DNA of 64,000 bases from Atrichornis clamosus. Its lineage: Eukaryota; Chordata; Aves; Passeriformes; Menuridae. The notes beneath the pieces are model-generated. The model worked only from the letters and a program-made list of their open reading frames with translations. It searched no databases and was not told where the DNA came from. Location of the stretch: assembly GCA_013400975.1 (NCBI GenBank), contig WBMZ01012796.1, positions 1 to 64,000 of the forward strand, read 5' to 3'. The position numbers and the translations under genes are program-made. Position 1 is the stretch's first letter. Each line of letters starts with the position of its first letter. Positions 37,201-52,200 of this stretch are shown here, piece after piece.

Positions 37201-40200
37201 ATCCCCCAAATTTCACAGCCCTTTTGCAAGCACATTCTCAGAGAACTTGTGGTTCACTGGCAAGATCCTCACTCAGGGCTTTTTCCTCCTGCTCCCAAAT
37301 TCAGGCAGCTTAGGAAATATTACTCTCATCTGACTACCACGAGCAGCCATTTAATCTTGTTCCAAATCACTGCAGATTAATAAAGACAGCAGAGGATGGA
37401 TGGAAATTAAAAGTTAATAAGCATGAAGCTGAACAGCTGTTTTGGCTGCCTGGGGGGAGTTTGGGATCCTGGAGCAGAGCAGCCACCGGAGCTGTCGCAG
37501 CACAAGGGCAGAGCTGGGAATGCAGTGGGAACAAGGAACAGCATAGACAGGGGCCAGGGAAAATGTGCACCAGCTTGTTTAGGCATGACTTATCTAAGTA
37601 AGATATATTTGGGATATATTTGCTTCCATGAGTTGCAGCACTTCCCAGCAGGCCTGGAGAAACACCTCCGGTGTTCCCTGGAACACCCACCCAGGCCCAG
37701 CCCAGAAGCCCAGGCTGCCCAGCAGCACGAGGAGGGCAATGCCAGGACCCAGTGGCACCCAGGCAATGTCACCTGCAGGACAGAGCCTGGGGCACGGGCT
37801 CCTCTCTCCTTCCCAGGGATGGAGAGAGGCTGGGAGCAGTGCCCTTGTCCTGGCACACAGAGCCAAGGGCTGGTCACTCATCCACGGCCTGCACCCAGCC
37901 TGGCCCCAAAGCCTTGCTGGGAGCACGGGGAGTCACTGCACAGCCACGGGCAGGAGGAATGTGCAACCAGGAGGAAGCTCTCCCTGTCTCTGGAATTCTC
38001 ACCATTCCAGTACCAAATTCCAGGCATCCAGTTTTGTTTCTGCTCCTCAAGTCAGAAGTTTTACAGCTTCTGCTACTGTCAGATGCTCATCAGCTGCTCA
38101 GTTCACCGTGTCTGAGCAATTCAAGACACTGACAACTTCCCCCAAACAGTCTGTTTGGAAGAGTCTTTTTTTTTTTAAGCTAAATATAAGATACACATGT
38201 ATTTATTTATTTTACTTTTCAGATTCTAACTAGGAGAGGAAGAGATTTTATCAAAATGTTACCTGATAAAGAATTTCAAATATGTAGGGTAGGGTGTCTT
38301 CAAAATGCCAAACAACCCCCCCCAGTCTTGCAGTTTGTAATCTCAGGGAACTCATTTAACCAGCAGCTTTCCTGGCAGCCACGAATACAGAGCTTTTAAC
38401 TTGGGATCTTTGAAATCAGAGACAGAAATTCAGTTGCTCTTTGGGCTTGCGAGAACCTTCCAGCCAGGATCTGAGTTGGCCCCACTCAGCAGACACTGGG
38501 TGTGACATGGAGGAACAGCAGCTGCAACCACAGCCTGACGCTGGAAGGTAAAACTGTTCTCTTCCCCCTCTCAGGAACACTGGAATTTGGTTTAAAATAT
38601 CCTTCTGACAGGCTTTTTCAGGATACAAACCCCCTAAACACAAGGAAAAAGCTCCTACCTAGACATTCCCCTTTTACCAGTCTGCAAGTGATGCACATGA
38701 CATCCACAAGAGTATTCCTGCAGATTTCCCAATTCCTGCTGACAGGGCTCCAGCCCTTGCCCTGCCCTGGGGCACAGCTCCTGGGAGAGGCTGGATCCAA
38801 GGAGAGCAGCTGGATCTCGTCAGTGCTTCCTGAGCTGGCTCGGGGAGCCACCAGTGTCACACAGACACAGGGTGGGATCACTGGGAGCTTCCCTGGGACC
38901 TGTCACAGGGAGCTGGTGCAATCCCACACGTGTTGTCCCAGCCTTTGTGTGAGAAAGGCTGGCAAAGCCCTGCTGCTGATGGCAGGAGAGCTCAGAGCCA
39001 GGGGACAGGGCTGGCACGCTGCCCCTGCTCCCTGTGAGAATCCTCTGCTCCCCTTGCTCCTGGGAATCCTGGGAATGGGCTCTTCTCCCACAGCCTCCAC
39101 GGATTTCTACTGGCACAAGGCAGGTCACGTCCCCCCCTGCCAAGACAGGATAATGTCACCCACCCCCAGCACTTAGAGGCTTCCTGGAGCACCAGGAAAA
39201 CCTTGTGGAAAATGTCATTAATAAACTGCAAGCTCAAGGAAAACAACACATTTAACATTTTGCCTATTTTTAGTTCAATACTTAATTACAGAACTTTAAA
39301 CCTAAGTAGAACAGTCAAGTAATTAAAGGTGGATGTTTGTCTTGGGTAGTTTTTTCCCCTAGGGAAAAAGCATGGCTCTCCATTTTCCCTAAAAATGCCT
39401 CAAGAACGAGTAAGAGAGCAGCACAATTTCAATCAAGGCAGTTAAAAAAGCAAAAAATTCTATTCTCTACCCCCGCTGATGTGAACAGCAACGCACAGGC
39501 ACGAGTGGGGAGGGCAGAACTGGGCTCATTAATACCTTGTTTGCTCACACATTTTGGTACATTAAATACTGGTACCTCCTCGTATGCCTTTGAATGGGTA
39601 GAAGAATGCCACGAGCAGGTTCATGAGGACAGCCAGGTTAAAGGAAATGCTGCTCCAGAAGGACATGTTCCGAGCACACCAGTACAGGAAAGGCTGAGCT
39701 GCAAAAGAGAAGAATATTTCTTTTTAATAGATTGTTTAATAAAAATAAGAGGTCTATTAAAAAAAAAATCTCCACCAAAACATAAGTTTATTTTCAGTTT
39801 GCCCAAAAGCACAGCATCAAAAGTAATAACATTCATGGCTTATTCTGAAGTTTATTTAATGATTCTTCATCTTGGGGGCACTTCAAGTTTTGTAGATGGT
39901 GTTTCAAGGCAAAGGATTCCTGGTTCAAACATGGTTTAGCAGCAGCAAGACAACAAGTTGAGTGACTGCAGAGCTCAGGCACTGCAGGCTTCCCCTGAGA
40001 ACATACTTTGTACTCAGAGTCACACCAAGAACAATTTGGAGAAGGAAAATGAGCAGTGAGGTTCAGCCCCATCCCTCTGTGTTCTGCTGCTGCCAGGAGC
40101 TCACCTGCACAAGGCACTGCCACCTGCAAACTTCTTTTCTGCTGGTAACAGCCCAAAACAGCCCCGGAATGATCGGGGGGTGAAGCTCACTGGCCTTCCC

Positions 40201-43200
40201 TCTGCCCTGGGGACAAAGGACTCAGCACATCTGCACAGAGCTCAGTGTACAGTCCAACAGCACATTTAAATTCTTAATGCTACACAGAAATACTGCTCAA
40301 AAAGACTCCTAATTGTAATAACCCCTGCAGCTACAACCAAGGGGCAGAAAGCAGAAAGATTCCTGTTCTGAAGTGGTTGTGAACCTTAAGTCGACAAGGA
40401 AGCCAAGAAGCTGCCTGGCAGTAATTCCCTCTGCATACAGGAAAAATCCCCCTGATTTTAGCTCCTGCAGGCTTATTGCACAGCAAATTGTGTGCTCCTG
40501 AAATCCAGAGTGGTGGAAAAAATCTATTAAAAATGTTCTCAAAGAAGGGAAAGAACTGTTTTGCCCTGGTGGAAGGAGACAGCGTGTTTAGACATCAGAG
40601 AGCAAAGAAAAAGCTCACAGTGAAATTTAGAAACAAGCTGAAAATGCAGACTTGGGGCCGCAGGGTCATTTAGTGGATGCAGCAGTTCTGAGCCTTGCAG
40701 TAGCCACCACCTGTCCCCAGCAATCCCCTCCTCTAACACCCCCAGGAAAAATGGGGTAAAGGATTCCACCACGTCTCCTTGTACTGAGCTGAACTGCACG
40801 AGAAGAGCAAAGGTATTGAGCAGCTGAATGCAAAGGGGCAAAACCACAACCCAAAGAGGGCCAGAGTATCAGCTTCAGGGCACCCCATTAGCCAGGCACT
40901 TGTTAAGCCTCCCCCAAACATGTGATGCAGCAAAGTTTTCAATATACAGTACTTTGATTTCCACATTACTTTTGTTCTCAATTGCTCTAAGTGCAAGAAT
41001 TTGTAAGCAGGTTGAACTAATTTATATGAAATCTTATATGAAGTGTCATTATAAAGGTCCAGGTTTAACTGTAAACCTTCCTTTGGGGATGGTCACTGGC
41101 TCTCTCCCTGTGCAGTGTTTCTGCCTGGCTTTGGCAGCTCATTTCCATTTTTAGTTAACAACTGGGAGACTTCTGGTGCTCAGATTATGGGCCAGCACCA
41201 TGAGCTGAAGGGGGAGGTACACAGGTCTTTTATAGAGACTTTTTAAAAAAGCTTTTTTGAGGTTGGAATAAACTCTAAGTGGCATCACCTGAGCACTGCC
41301 AGAGGTCACACCTCCAACACAAACTCTACTGAAGATGTGAGAAACAATTGTATGAATGTAGAAAATCACTGAGAGGCCAGACCAGACCTGATTATTAGAG
41401 ACAGAATAAATCATTCCAGTTTCTTAGAGAAAGAAAAAGAAGTATTCTCCAGTTCTGCAGGTGGCTCTTGGTTAATTTGTGGTCTGTCCTTAATGACGAA
41501 TGTCCCCACAGCTTGTTTGGAGACAGCCTCAAAGACAAAGCGACTCAAACAGCAAAATCTAACAGAATATATGGATGCTGTTGAAGCTGCCCATTTGTTT
41601 AGGATGTCATACTCTCAAGATTTCTTGCAGAGCTCTCAGATTTTAGGAAGCAGTCCCACATCTGCTCTGAGGGGCTTCCAGACCAGCCCATGCTCTTGCA
41701 GTAAAAACTGGAGTGGAGCTGATGCAAGGGAGGGGAACAACAGTGGTACCAGATGGCAGGGGTTGACTTGAGCAGGAAGGACCTGCCTTATCTCACATTT
41801 CACGGGGTCACTGTTGGTCAATTCTAAGCACCCACCACTGCCCACTGAGCCTCAGCTGCAGCACTTGGCTTTAGCAAAAGAAGAACAAAAATATTAAGCA
41901 AATCAGCTAGAAGGTTTACTAGGGGATGTGGTGGCACTGTGTGAATTAAAATATCATTTGAAGGGATTTCCCAGCTGCCAGTGGGAACCTCGGAGGGAAA
42001 ATCAGTGCTGAAAATGACTGCTTTCAGATATTTTAGCATCACAGGGATGGAAGGGACTTATCAACCTGTCAGCCAGTCTACTTGCCCAAAGAAGGATGAA
42101 TTCTACTTTACCATTACTGGGAAATGCATTTTAACCTGTTCTTAAACACCTCCATTCCTGCAGATGCACTTAATCCATAGAATCATTAAGGTCGGAAAAG
42201 GCCTTTAGGATCATCAAGTCCACCCTTGATGCATTCCCAGCCTTTCTCCTCCCTGCATCCGGCACAGGGAGGGAGCACAGGCCACTGCTCTCGTCATCTG
42301 GGTCCTCTCCCCTTTCCCCCTCCCTCATTCTCATCCAAGCTACTCCTCCACACATTTGTTCCTTCCTGTTGGATCTCAAAAAGGACGACCTGTGCTCCCT
42401 CTTCTGCTCTCCCCATGACCCCTGCAGTGGGTCTGTACTGCCCCAGCCTGCAGCCTGCCTGTATCACAGCATCCTGCCATCGTGCAGAGGAGCAGCTCTC
42501 AAACAATGACTGAGGTTTCTGCCACGCTGGGGGCCCATCTGCTACCCAGGCAACGCTTCAAATCCCAAACCCCGACCTCGGCAGCAGCACCGACCCACCT
42601 CGCAGCTTCTTCTGCCAGTTCATCTCGTTGAAGAGGTCCTCTGACTTGAGGAAGAAGTCGTTGATCTTGCTGCCCTGCTCATCCCTCTCCGTGGTGTAGT
42701 AGATGCGCAGCTTGGACTCCTTGGTGAGGAACTCGCAGATGCTGGGCACGGGGAACACGATCTGCTCCATGGTGCGGTCCGACCTGACAATCTGCACAGC
42801 AGCCTCATGAGCTCTCCTCCTCTTGCAATGTTTCATTGCTTGGGTTTCTGCCTGTTTTGCTCCCCCTTTCAAATCAGCTACATGCAGACATGTTTCCCAA
42901 GAACGGTGACTCGACAAAGATTTCATTCAATTTACCTTTCAAAGCAGGTCTACAATTAGCTCCAAAACTGGTAATTTCTATGCTGTGGTCTTATCCTGGC
43001 TTAGCTGGGATTTCCAAGGGGCCCAGGGAATCCTGCACCAAAGCTGGGATGGATTTCAGAACAGCGTGGTCGCCCAATTCAAGAATGTTGGCAAATTTTA
43101 GCCACAGGCAAGTATGAGAAATGATAGTTATACTGGTAATGCTTATTGCTTATTTTGTGAAGTCATAGAATCATGGAATGCTTTGGGTTGGAAGAGCCTT

Positions 43201-46200
43201 TAAAGACCATCTCATCCCATCCCCTGCCATGGGCAGGGACATCTTCCACAATCCCAGGTGTCTCCAAGCCCCGTCCAATCTGGCCTTGGACACTTCCAGG
43301 GAGCCAGGGGCAGCCACAGCTTCTGTGGGAAATCTCTGTATTTGTGAACATTTTACTTTTACAAAGCTCTTAGATGGCACATGAGGCCAAACTGTCATCT
43401 GAATCCAGAAAGAGTGGCAAAAGCTATCACAAACTTTATGGATTCAGCAATAGCACCGGCCAAAATGTAACAGAAGTGAAGCCACACTTCCTCCTGCCAA
43501 GAGAGCTCTGCTCAGCTCCATCCCTGAGCCCACACATGACAGTTCAGGAATAGCTCCCCCCGCCACTGCCAGGGAATTAAATAAATAACTATATATATAT
43601 CTATTCTGTACCAGAGGCAACAGTCCACACACAGGCAGGCAGTGCCATCCCAGTACCATGAATAATGCACCCGGGGCTCAGCCCCACTGGTTCTCTCCCA
43701 GGGCTCAGCCCCTCGGCTCCCGCAGCCTCCGGGTTCGCGGTACCTCGATCTGAGCCGTGTGCTTGGCGTAGAACTCCAGCGCCTCGTCCCCCTCCATCTG
43801 ACCTCCCGGCTTCAGCATGTTCTGCAGCTCTTTGTTGTGACGAGCCAACTGAAATAAAGGAATGCACAGGGAGTGGGAGACACCAGATGTCTCTCTGTGA
43901 TATTAAATTTCTGATTTTTGGCATAAAAAAAGAAATAGTACGCAGTCAGCTGCTAGGAAAGGGCAAAGTTGACAGAAGGCTTGTTCTGTTCCAACCAGAC
44001 ACCCTGCAGCTCTATTTTGGGAGCAAGTCAGAATGATTCAAATATGTATTTCTTTAATGCCAGTGTTGTATTCCCTTTTTCCCTGTCCTCTCCCACCCTT
44101 TGCCTGGCTTGGGAATCTTTCTGAACGTTCACATTTGGTCTGTCTTCTATGGCCATCCTAATGCAAAGGTGTGCTCATTCCCCAAGGATCCAGGCAGGGA
44201 CAAAGAGAAAATCTGCATCAACTGAGCAGCAGATGCACAGAGCACTGCTCCAAAAATGCTGCTGGATGCTCCAAATTCATCCTGCATCACAGTGATGGTC
44301 TGTCTGCTCAGATGCTGAAGGAACAAGAAGTCCCTAATGCAGTGAGAGATGCAGCATCAATATATTAAGTAGATTTAAATATATTCTTCTCCCCTCTGTT
44401 TTTTTACTCTTCCAACACACCTTGTATCAATACAAGGGCCCTGCCTGGCTCCAGCAGAGAGAGAATGTGGCAAGGACTGAGATTTTTGATTACACTTTAA
44501 TTGATCTGTGAGTAGAATTTCTTTGGAAGTATAAAGTAACCTTTGATACAGCTGAAAAATAATACACTGCTGCTCAGTGCTGCCAAGAATTGAGTCTCGT
44601 GTCTTCAGAAGCTTGGTCCACAGCCTGCTTGCTTCCCACTATAAAAGAAAATTCTCTGAATTTTCTTCTTTATACAGTTTTCGTTTCTGATTAAGGTTGG
44701 GATTTGCTCTGATAACAAGAGAATGTGCAGTGAGTTTGTCTCAGAGATGAGCCACGAAAACAGTTCCAGGGAAAGGCAGACTGGCTGTCCCAGGGTGTGA
44801 CTCGTGGTGCTGCAGAAGCTGCAGGTGGAACTCTACCTGATGAGCCAGGATATAAATGTTGTGTCCCACGTTCCTCGGCGACGCTGCGACGTCTTCCCCG
44901 TTCTCTCCATCCTCAAACTCCACCTCTCCCTGCAGATAAGCCTTCTTGATCACTTCCACCTGGAGAAGGAGACAGAGGCAAGGAGAGGAGGCTCAGGCAA
45001 AGGGTGGAAGCTGCTGAGGTCACGGCCCCTCGGCACTCCCACAGCCGGGAATGGGAGCGGAGCAGGGATTTCAGAGGAAGGTCAGTGGGTTCCTCAACAT
45101 CCAGGATAAACAGAGGCCCGAACTCAGCTTCAGCCCAGCTCACTGACACGACAAACTGAACTTCACGTTCCCCTCTGGTAACATATTCTGGGCCACCCTC
45201 TCCTCACCCGTGTCAGGTTCCAACCCCAACGCAGCACCAAGCACTGGGACAACCTGACAGGGCTTTGAATCTCCTGCTTGTGTTTTCACCAGTTAATGCA
45301 TTACCCAGCCCCCAAACCCTGCTATGGTTTACTGGATAGCTCTTAGGGCACAATGAATTTTCATTTCTGTGTCTCCTGTGCAAATAACTTCCACACATGG
45401 ACACCTGGTCTGGTGGGAGGTCTCTCTTCCACTGCAAGGGGTTGGAACAAGAGGAGACTTAAGGTCCCCTCCAGCCCAAACCATTCTACGATGATTCTGT
45501 GATTCCAAAGTGTCAGGATGATGCTCCTTCCCTGCCTTACCCAGGATGCTGAATGCCCCCTCCATACCTGGGGACTGGGCAGAACCATTCCCTGGGGATA
45601 TTGCACTCATTCAACCAATCCCCTGAAAGGTCTTACAGCTGCCAGTGACCTCCTGCAGCACCTCTGGGTGGACATGGCCATCCCAGTCCCCCCAGTGCTG
45701 CTGTACCCAGCTTGAATGGAGTCCGGGGTGACCCAGGGGCTCACCAGCTCCTTGGGCCTCATGTTGTAGAGGATCCTCTCTGCGTTCTCACTGTCGTGCC
45801 TGCTTTCCATGATGGCCAAGAGCAGCTTGGAAGCATTGTTCTGAGGGGAGAAAAAACTATGGAATCACTGCTGGGAACCAAAAGTGAGGGTACACAGCTT
45901 GAGTGGCACCATTCTGCTGCCAGAAGGGCTTCAGAGAGCTGCGTCCCACAGCCATAAGCCACTGCAGGCAGATTGTGCCAGCCAGCCACAGCCTCACCTC
46001 TCCAAGCCCTCCCTCTTCTCTAATTATTGACCTAAACAACTTCACAGGATTTTTCACTGGTTTACTTCCCACATACCTACTTATTGAGAGACATCAAATT
46101 AACCCAAGTCACAGTTTAGATTTCTAAAGTGCTGCTGTTTCATGCTGGTGTTATTTTGTTTTGTCTTAAAGATCCTGCAGCATCACCACAAGCTCCGAGC

Positions 46201-49200
46201 TCCCAAATGGTGCAGCTCAGCTCTGCTGAAGATGCTGCTGATTAAATCAAGGGACAGCCAGGGCTGAAGACACAGACGTGCTTTGCTGCTTTTAGCCGAA
46301 ATCACTCTGCAGTCTGCTCACGCCAAGAAACACAGGGAGGAAATGGGAAACTACCGCAAGGCACCAGACTACTTTAATACAAACAATTAAGATTAAAATC
46401 CATCATGCCTGACAATAAAACCCAATAAAAGTATTTAATTTTGAAGTATAATGCTAATTGAGTCTAAAAGCATTTTTTATTTACAATAATAAAAAACCCA
46501 CATTACCCCTAATAATGGTGTGAGTCGGCAACGGAAAACAAGGAGACACTGCAGTGTCAGTCAGGGCAGTAAGTCAGAAAGGAAATATTTCTCAAGCATA
46601 GGCTGAAGCAAGAGGGCTCTGGGACTGCTGTTGCTAGAAGGGAACCTGCTCCTGTATTTTGAAACCAGCAGCAGGGCTCATTATTTCAGCATTAGTATGA
46701 ACTGCCCTAAAGAACTGTTGATGATTTAACATCAACCGATTAAACAACAGCAATAAAGTATTAGGAAAGTAGTTGCAACACGAGAAATTTCACTTCTACT
46801 GTACATATAAAAAGCTCAGCAACAAGAGAAAAGTTTTCATCAGTTTTAAATCTTTTACAGGAAATTATTTCAGGATTCCTCAGCATATCTTGACTGCCTG
46901 CAGCCCCATCTGAGAAGTGGTGGCTCCATGTCATCATTTAAAGGATGAAACACCTGTGACAAACAATCTCTGGGCACTGCCTCTAGCTCGCTGATGTGTA
47001 TAATTTTTTGGCACTTATGAATATTGGGATATAATAAACACCCACATAACTCCAACAATACAATTCTGTTTCATCTCCCTGCTAACGTGCCTCGCACAAA
47101 ACATTCACTTGCCTTCAGTTCCAACACGAGGTCCATCCTCTTCTTTCCCAGAGGGTTGATGTCATTGAGAATTAATGCTGTGATGATGTCAATGCCATTG
47201 GACTCGTGAGTAGCAATGCAGTTCTGTCCAAAGAAAATTCATCAGACTTCACTGATTGCCTGCACAGCAAACACAGCCCGGGCCGGTGACCCCGCCAGAA
47301 CAGCGGAGTCCCCTCTGTCATCGCCTCGAGATGGATAACTGGACAGAGAGCTCCAGGCAGTGGAGCCACAAAAGATTAAGGCATTTTGTTTCGAGCTTTT
47401 CCTCTCCTTAGCCATGGTCCTATTGGAGCCCCCGGCCTCAGGAAGCACAAAGAACCACAGCTGATAAATGAAGCATTTCCATGCCAAAGTGCCCAGGCTG
47501 GACACACAGCTACGGAAGAACAGTGTTTTACTGAGATTAGGGAGAGTTCTCCTTATTATGAATGTGCCAATCAACACCTACTTCAGCCCTGTCTACACAA
47601 AGAATGGGAATTTCCTATCCTTCTGCCTACCCTTTAACCCTGCTTTTGGAATGGTCTGTAACTAACATGTACAAGCAGCAGCTTGCTGGATTCAAAATCC
47701 AGGGAGAGCCCTGCTCTGTCATCGAGCTCCACACCTAAAACACCTAAAGGTTTTTATTCCACCTGTTCCAGGTAGCAGAGGGACACTGTCAGTTATCCCT
47801 GACAAGCACAGCCTCACATGTTCTGTCACAGAGACACAATTTCATCTGACCACTGGTCACCCCTACTCTGCATCCTTTAGCTTTGCTGAAAATTCCTTTG
47901 GAGCGCACAGAGAAAAGGCACTTCCAAGGATGGATATTCTGGAAGACTTTTTGAAAAGCCACATTCCAGTCTTTCTGAACAGTATTATGGTTCAAGGAAT
48001 ATGGAAATTGAGAAAATAGGCAGAAACTGGCACAGGTTGCCCAGAGAAGCTGTGGCTGACCCATCCCCAGAAGTGTCCAAGGCCAGGCTGGACAGGGCTT
48101 GGAGCAACCTGGGATAGTGGGAGGTGTCCCTGTCCATGGCAGGGGGTGGAATAGGATAATATTTAAGGTCTCTCCCCAGCCAAACCATTCTGGGATTGTA
48201 TGAAGTACAGAAATTCCCCACTCTTCCTGTCAATCTAAGGAAACAAATCTTAGCAAAGCAGAAACACTTGTACTGCTTTGAGTGCTTCAACTCCTCAGAG
48301 GGGGCCCTGAGAAAGACAAGTTGATTATTAGGAGTTTATAAAGGAAAAAATCCCCAAACTTGCAGGGCATGTGAAGTGGGCAGTGTTATAAGAGAACACC
48401 AGTTTAGCAGACAGAGCCAAGCCCAGCAGAGCTGGGGCACAGGGAGAAAGGGGGATGCATTTCACAGCTCTGGATGTGTTACCTGGTTCTCGTGGCAGGG
48501 CCCCTGACAGTACTCAGTCAAACTTTCCAGCGTCTGGTTGATCAGTGCCACGTTCTTCTCATTTATATACAGACCCAGAAGCCCAAGTCCCCCTGTTGTG
48601 CTCCCACAGATACAGTCCAGGAACTGCAGGGTCTCACACACCAGGTTGTAGTTTGTCTTGTTGTTCTGGCAGCGTAGGAAATTCTGTGAGGAGAGAGTGA
48701 AAGCCGTGAGAGAAGGGAAAAACCCATACAAAATGCTGTCTGGTTGATAGCATTTATTAAGTTCATCCATCCCCAATTGCACTGCATGGTGGATTGCTCT
48801 GGTTTCACTGTACAAGCAGTTTAAGCCTCTTTCCAGGGCTTATTTGCAACGTGCTGCTCTCCTGAGCAGCTTGTTGGCTTCACGTTGTACAGAGGCCAAG
48901 CAGCAATAAACAGAGTGCATCCCATAAACACAGAGATCCATTAGAGCCTGAAACCCCACACGGAACAGGCACTCCAGAAAGCTCTCCGGAGCCGGGGAGC
49001 TTCATTCCACCTGCTCCACTTCACTGCCAGCCATCACTCAAGGCTCCCTCCTCCCCAGACCTCTCTCCAAAAGAGAAGCAGCAATTCCCTGGCTGTGGCC
49101 TCACAGCAGCTCCACCTGCACAAGAGGCACCTGAGTGCACACTTTGAAGGAAGGTGCCTTGAAATGCAGTTCTCTTCCCATGTAATTACTGTAATTCCTG

Positions 49201-52200
49201 CTTGAAGCTGCTGATTAGGAGCAGCTCCTCTAATGAAATGCCAGATTTATTGGTGTGGATTTAACAGCTTTCTGCTCTCCTGTATTCCAAATGAAAAAAA
49301 GCACCAAACCCAACCAAAGCTAAAGGACAATTAAAGAAAACCAATTTCCCAGTGACTTGGATGCTGTTTGTCAGTGCATTCCCAGCAGTGCTGCAAAGAT
49401 TGACAGCCACTACCGCTTTCTTCTCCTTGAAGTTTCAGCAGGAAAACTCTTATCTAGCTTAATTCTAGCAGGTAACACCACTTCCAGGGTGAAAAACCCC
49501 TCAGAGGAACAGGAAACATGGGACTTTGGAACCAGCAGGATCTTTCCTGCCAGCCCAGAGAGCAGCACTGGTCCCTGGCTGTCTCTGGTGCCTGAGTCAG
49601 ACTAATGAGTCTTTTAAGGCAAACAGAGGGAGAAATTACGGATTCAATGGAAGGCAAAGCTAAAAAAGGAAAATGCTGTCTATGAATGCAGACTAAAGGT
49701 GACAGTGATTCAGCACATTTCAGCTGATTGCTCATTTAGTATCCTGACTTCTGATTAACTTGTCAGAATGTTAAAAGGTTGATGCTACAGAAATTGGAGC
49801 TCGTGCCTTCCCTCTAGGAAAAAGAAGCAAAAATAAAGGATAATACCAAAAGTGAGCAAGTAAAATGCTCCCTGGCTGCAGCACAGCATTTATTCTGATT
49901 ACAGCCAGGCTTGTACCTTAGCTGCTTGATCCACAGCCAGTAAGGAGAGAGGAGGAATGCGGCACAAGGGGCAGGAGGACTTTGTTAGGCTAAAACAAGG
50001 GAAAGGAAGAAATTGTAGAAAACAAACTCCTGCTGCACTGTGAGAAACTGCCCCAGGGAGTGTCTGCTGCTGTCTCAGCCAGTACAGAGTGAACTCTTCG
50101 TTTTCAGTCATCCAGAGCATCTCGCAGGCTACAGAGTGGGAACACAACTCTTCAGTACGGAGTGTGCCATCCCACTGCTTCCCGTGGGAATGACCCCAGG
50201 GTACGGACCATCTGAAAGGCCCTGCATCCAGCATGAGGAGCCACATGCAGACTGGGCTAGAACATGTGAAAAGTATTCATCCACCCGTTCATCCCAGTCC
50301 TTGCATTTATTTGAAGAAGTTGTTGCCCCATGGAGGGATCTGGAGGGAACAGCATCCACCGTGCGCTGTATCTGGGAAGGGAAGGACTGACTGATGCAGA
50401 GGGCACAGCACTGCAGCTGCCTGAGCATCCCACAGACTTCACTAAACACATCAGCTCCTCCAGCAGGACTTGCAGTTCCCTGTGTTTGCACACAGCTGCC
50501 AACAGCCTGGAAAGGCTTGGAGTGCCCAGCCCACACCTGTACCAGGCAGGTGACCCCAACTCACTCCTCATTCAAACAAAACATGCAATTCTGGGACACA
50601 GTTTCCAGGAGGATTCTTCCTTATTCCTTCAGGCACGAGTCCTCTGGCACTATTGTAGGGAGCTCAGTTTTGTGTACCAGCTGCAGACACTAAGATTTTG
50701 GAGGATCAGACACTCCTGCATCCCCTTTGGGGCTGAGGGAGAAGGACAAACCTCAAGGCAGGCAGGCAGCAAGAGGATTACATTTGAGAAACTGTTCCAC
50801 CTTTTTTTTTATTGTTGTTAAAAAGAATAAAATCCCTTTTTCTCCCAGAGCTGACTACAACTACCTGCTGTTTGGGAAATCTGATTGTTCAGGATGGGGA
50901 AGAGCTTGAGCCAAGTCTTTGCACTGGCTGGAATTCAGCTGCGCTCCTATAGCTGCGGGTGCCTCGCCAAAGGCAGCAGCGGATCCTGTGCGTGTGGTTT
51001 GGAATTCTGCCACGGGAACCGCCGGCCTGCGCGGCTCCACATCGCCAGCGGCAGGAGAATCCTCTGACAAAACACACATCAAAGAGCTCCTTTTGTGAAA
51101 AACGAGAGGAACGCTGATGCACACAACCTGGGCACTGAGAGATGCTCCCGGAAGGTGGGGCTGGGAGCGCGGGGACATCTCCGTGCGGCCGTGACCCCGC
51201 GTGTGGCCGTGACCCCGCACGCGGCCGGCAGCGGGGCATTCCCGCTCGGAGGGAGCCATTTGGCAGCTCTGCAGAGCTCTCACGCAGGGCCCCACTGCTG
51301 CCGGCCAGGAACAATGTGCAATCAAGGCAATTATTCCTCTTTATGAGGGCATTTAGCACACTTGTACAGCGTCTCACCAGCTCCTCCACTCCAGGCCGGC
51401 AGCAGCGGCTGCGCTGAACAAAAATCATCTGGATTGCAGCCCCTTTGTGAGGGGGGACCTGCTCTCCCATGGAGGCACATGCTGGGTGATAGCCATGCAC
51501 AGGTGCCGGGCTCCCTGGAATGGTACAGACACATCCCAGGACAGCACAGGCCAGCTGAGGCTACCAGGACCTTTGGACACTGCTGACTCCAACCACGGGG
51601 CACCTGCAGCAGAGCCTGGCCCCATCCTCTCCACATCCCCCATCAGGTGTTCACACACACATGAGATATCCCGAGCCTTTTCCTCTCCAGCCTGACCTCT
51701 CCCTGTCTCTCCTTGCCCATCAGATGCTTCAGTCTCTTGGTCATCTCCAAGACTCCCTGCTGGATTCAGGAGTCCAGGACCAGAGCCAGCATTCCACAAG
51801 GAGCATGGAGCATCCTGCTTGTTTAAGTGCATGCCCTGCTTGTTTAGATGTTTCCCATCCCAATTCTCCACCAAGGGAATTCTCCCTTGCTCCAGACCTC
51901 ACCACTGCTCTCGAGGACACAGGGCTGGTGAAGGCCAGTCTTACCAGTAAAGAGCAAGGTGAGGATGGCACTGAGCTCCCCGACCTTCTCCATGTCCCTT
52001 GTCACCAGGGTCTCTGCCATTCCACAGCAGACTCACCTCTCCCTATCTCTTCTTGCTGTGGATATAATCTAGAAACTCTCTTGTTGCCCTTCATGTCCTT
52101 CAGCAGATTCAACTCCAGCTGAGGCTTTCCTGACACCATCACCATATATTCAACTCTAGGCATGTGAGCAGATCCATGAAAAACCAGGAGAACCACTGGG

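Larger units (their letters stand above)
39699..42598 (-). other. ITPR1: ITPR1 intron, 2.9 kb
   Basis: Contains CR1-like sequence at 42030-42232. Elsewhere I see only AT-rich, non-repetitive intron sequence and no exon. Confidence 0.7.

Noticed and set aside
37423..39176. Two plus-strand open frames of 230 and 224 codons
   Set aside because: Antisense frames within an ITPR1 intron with no known motif; overlapping frames in all phases suggest composition only.
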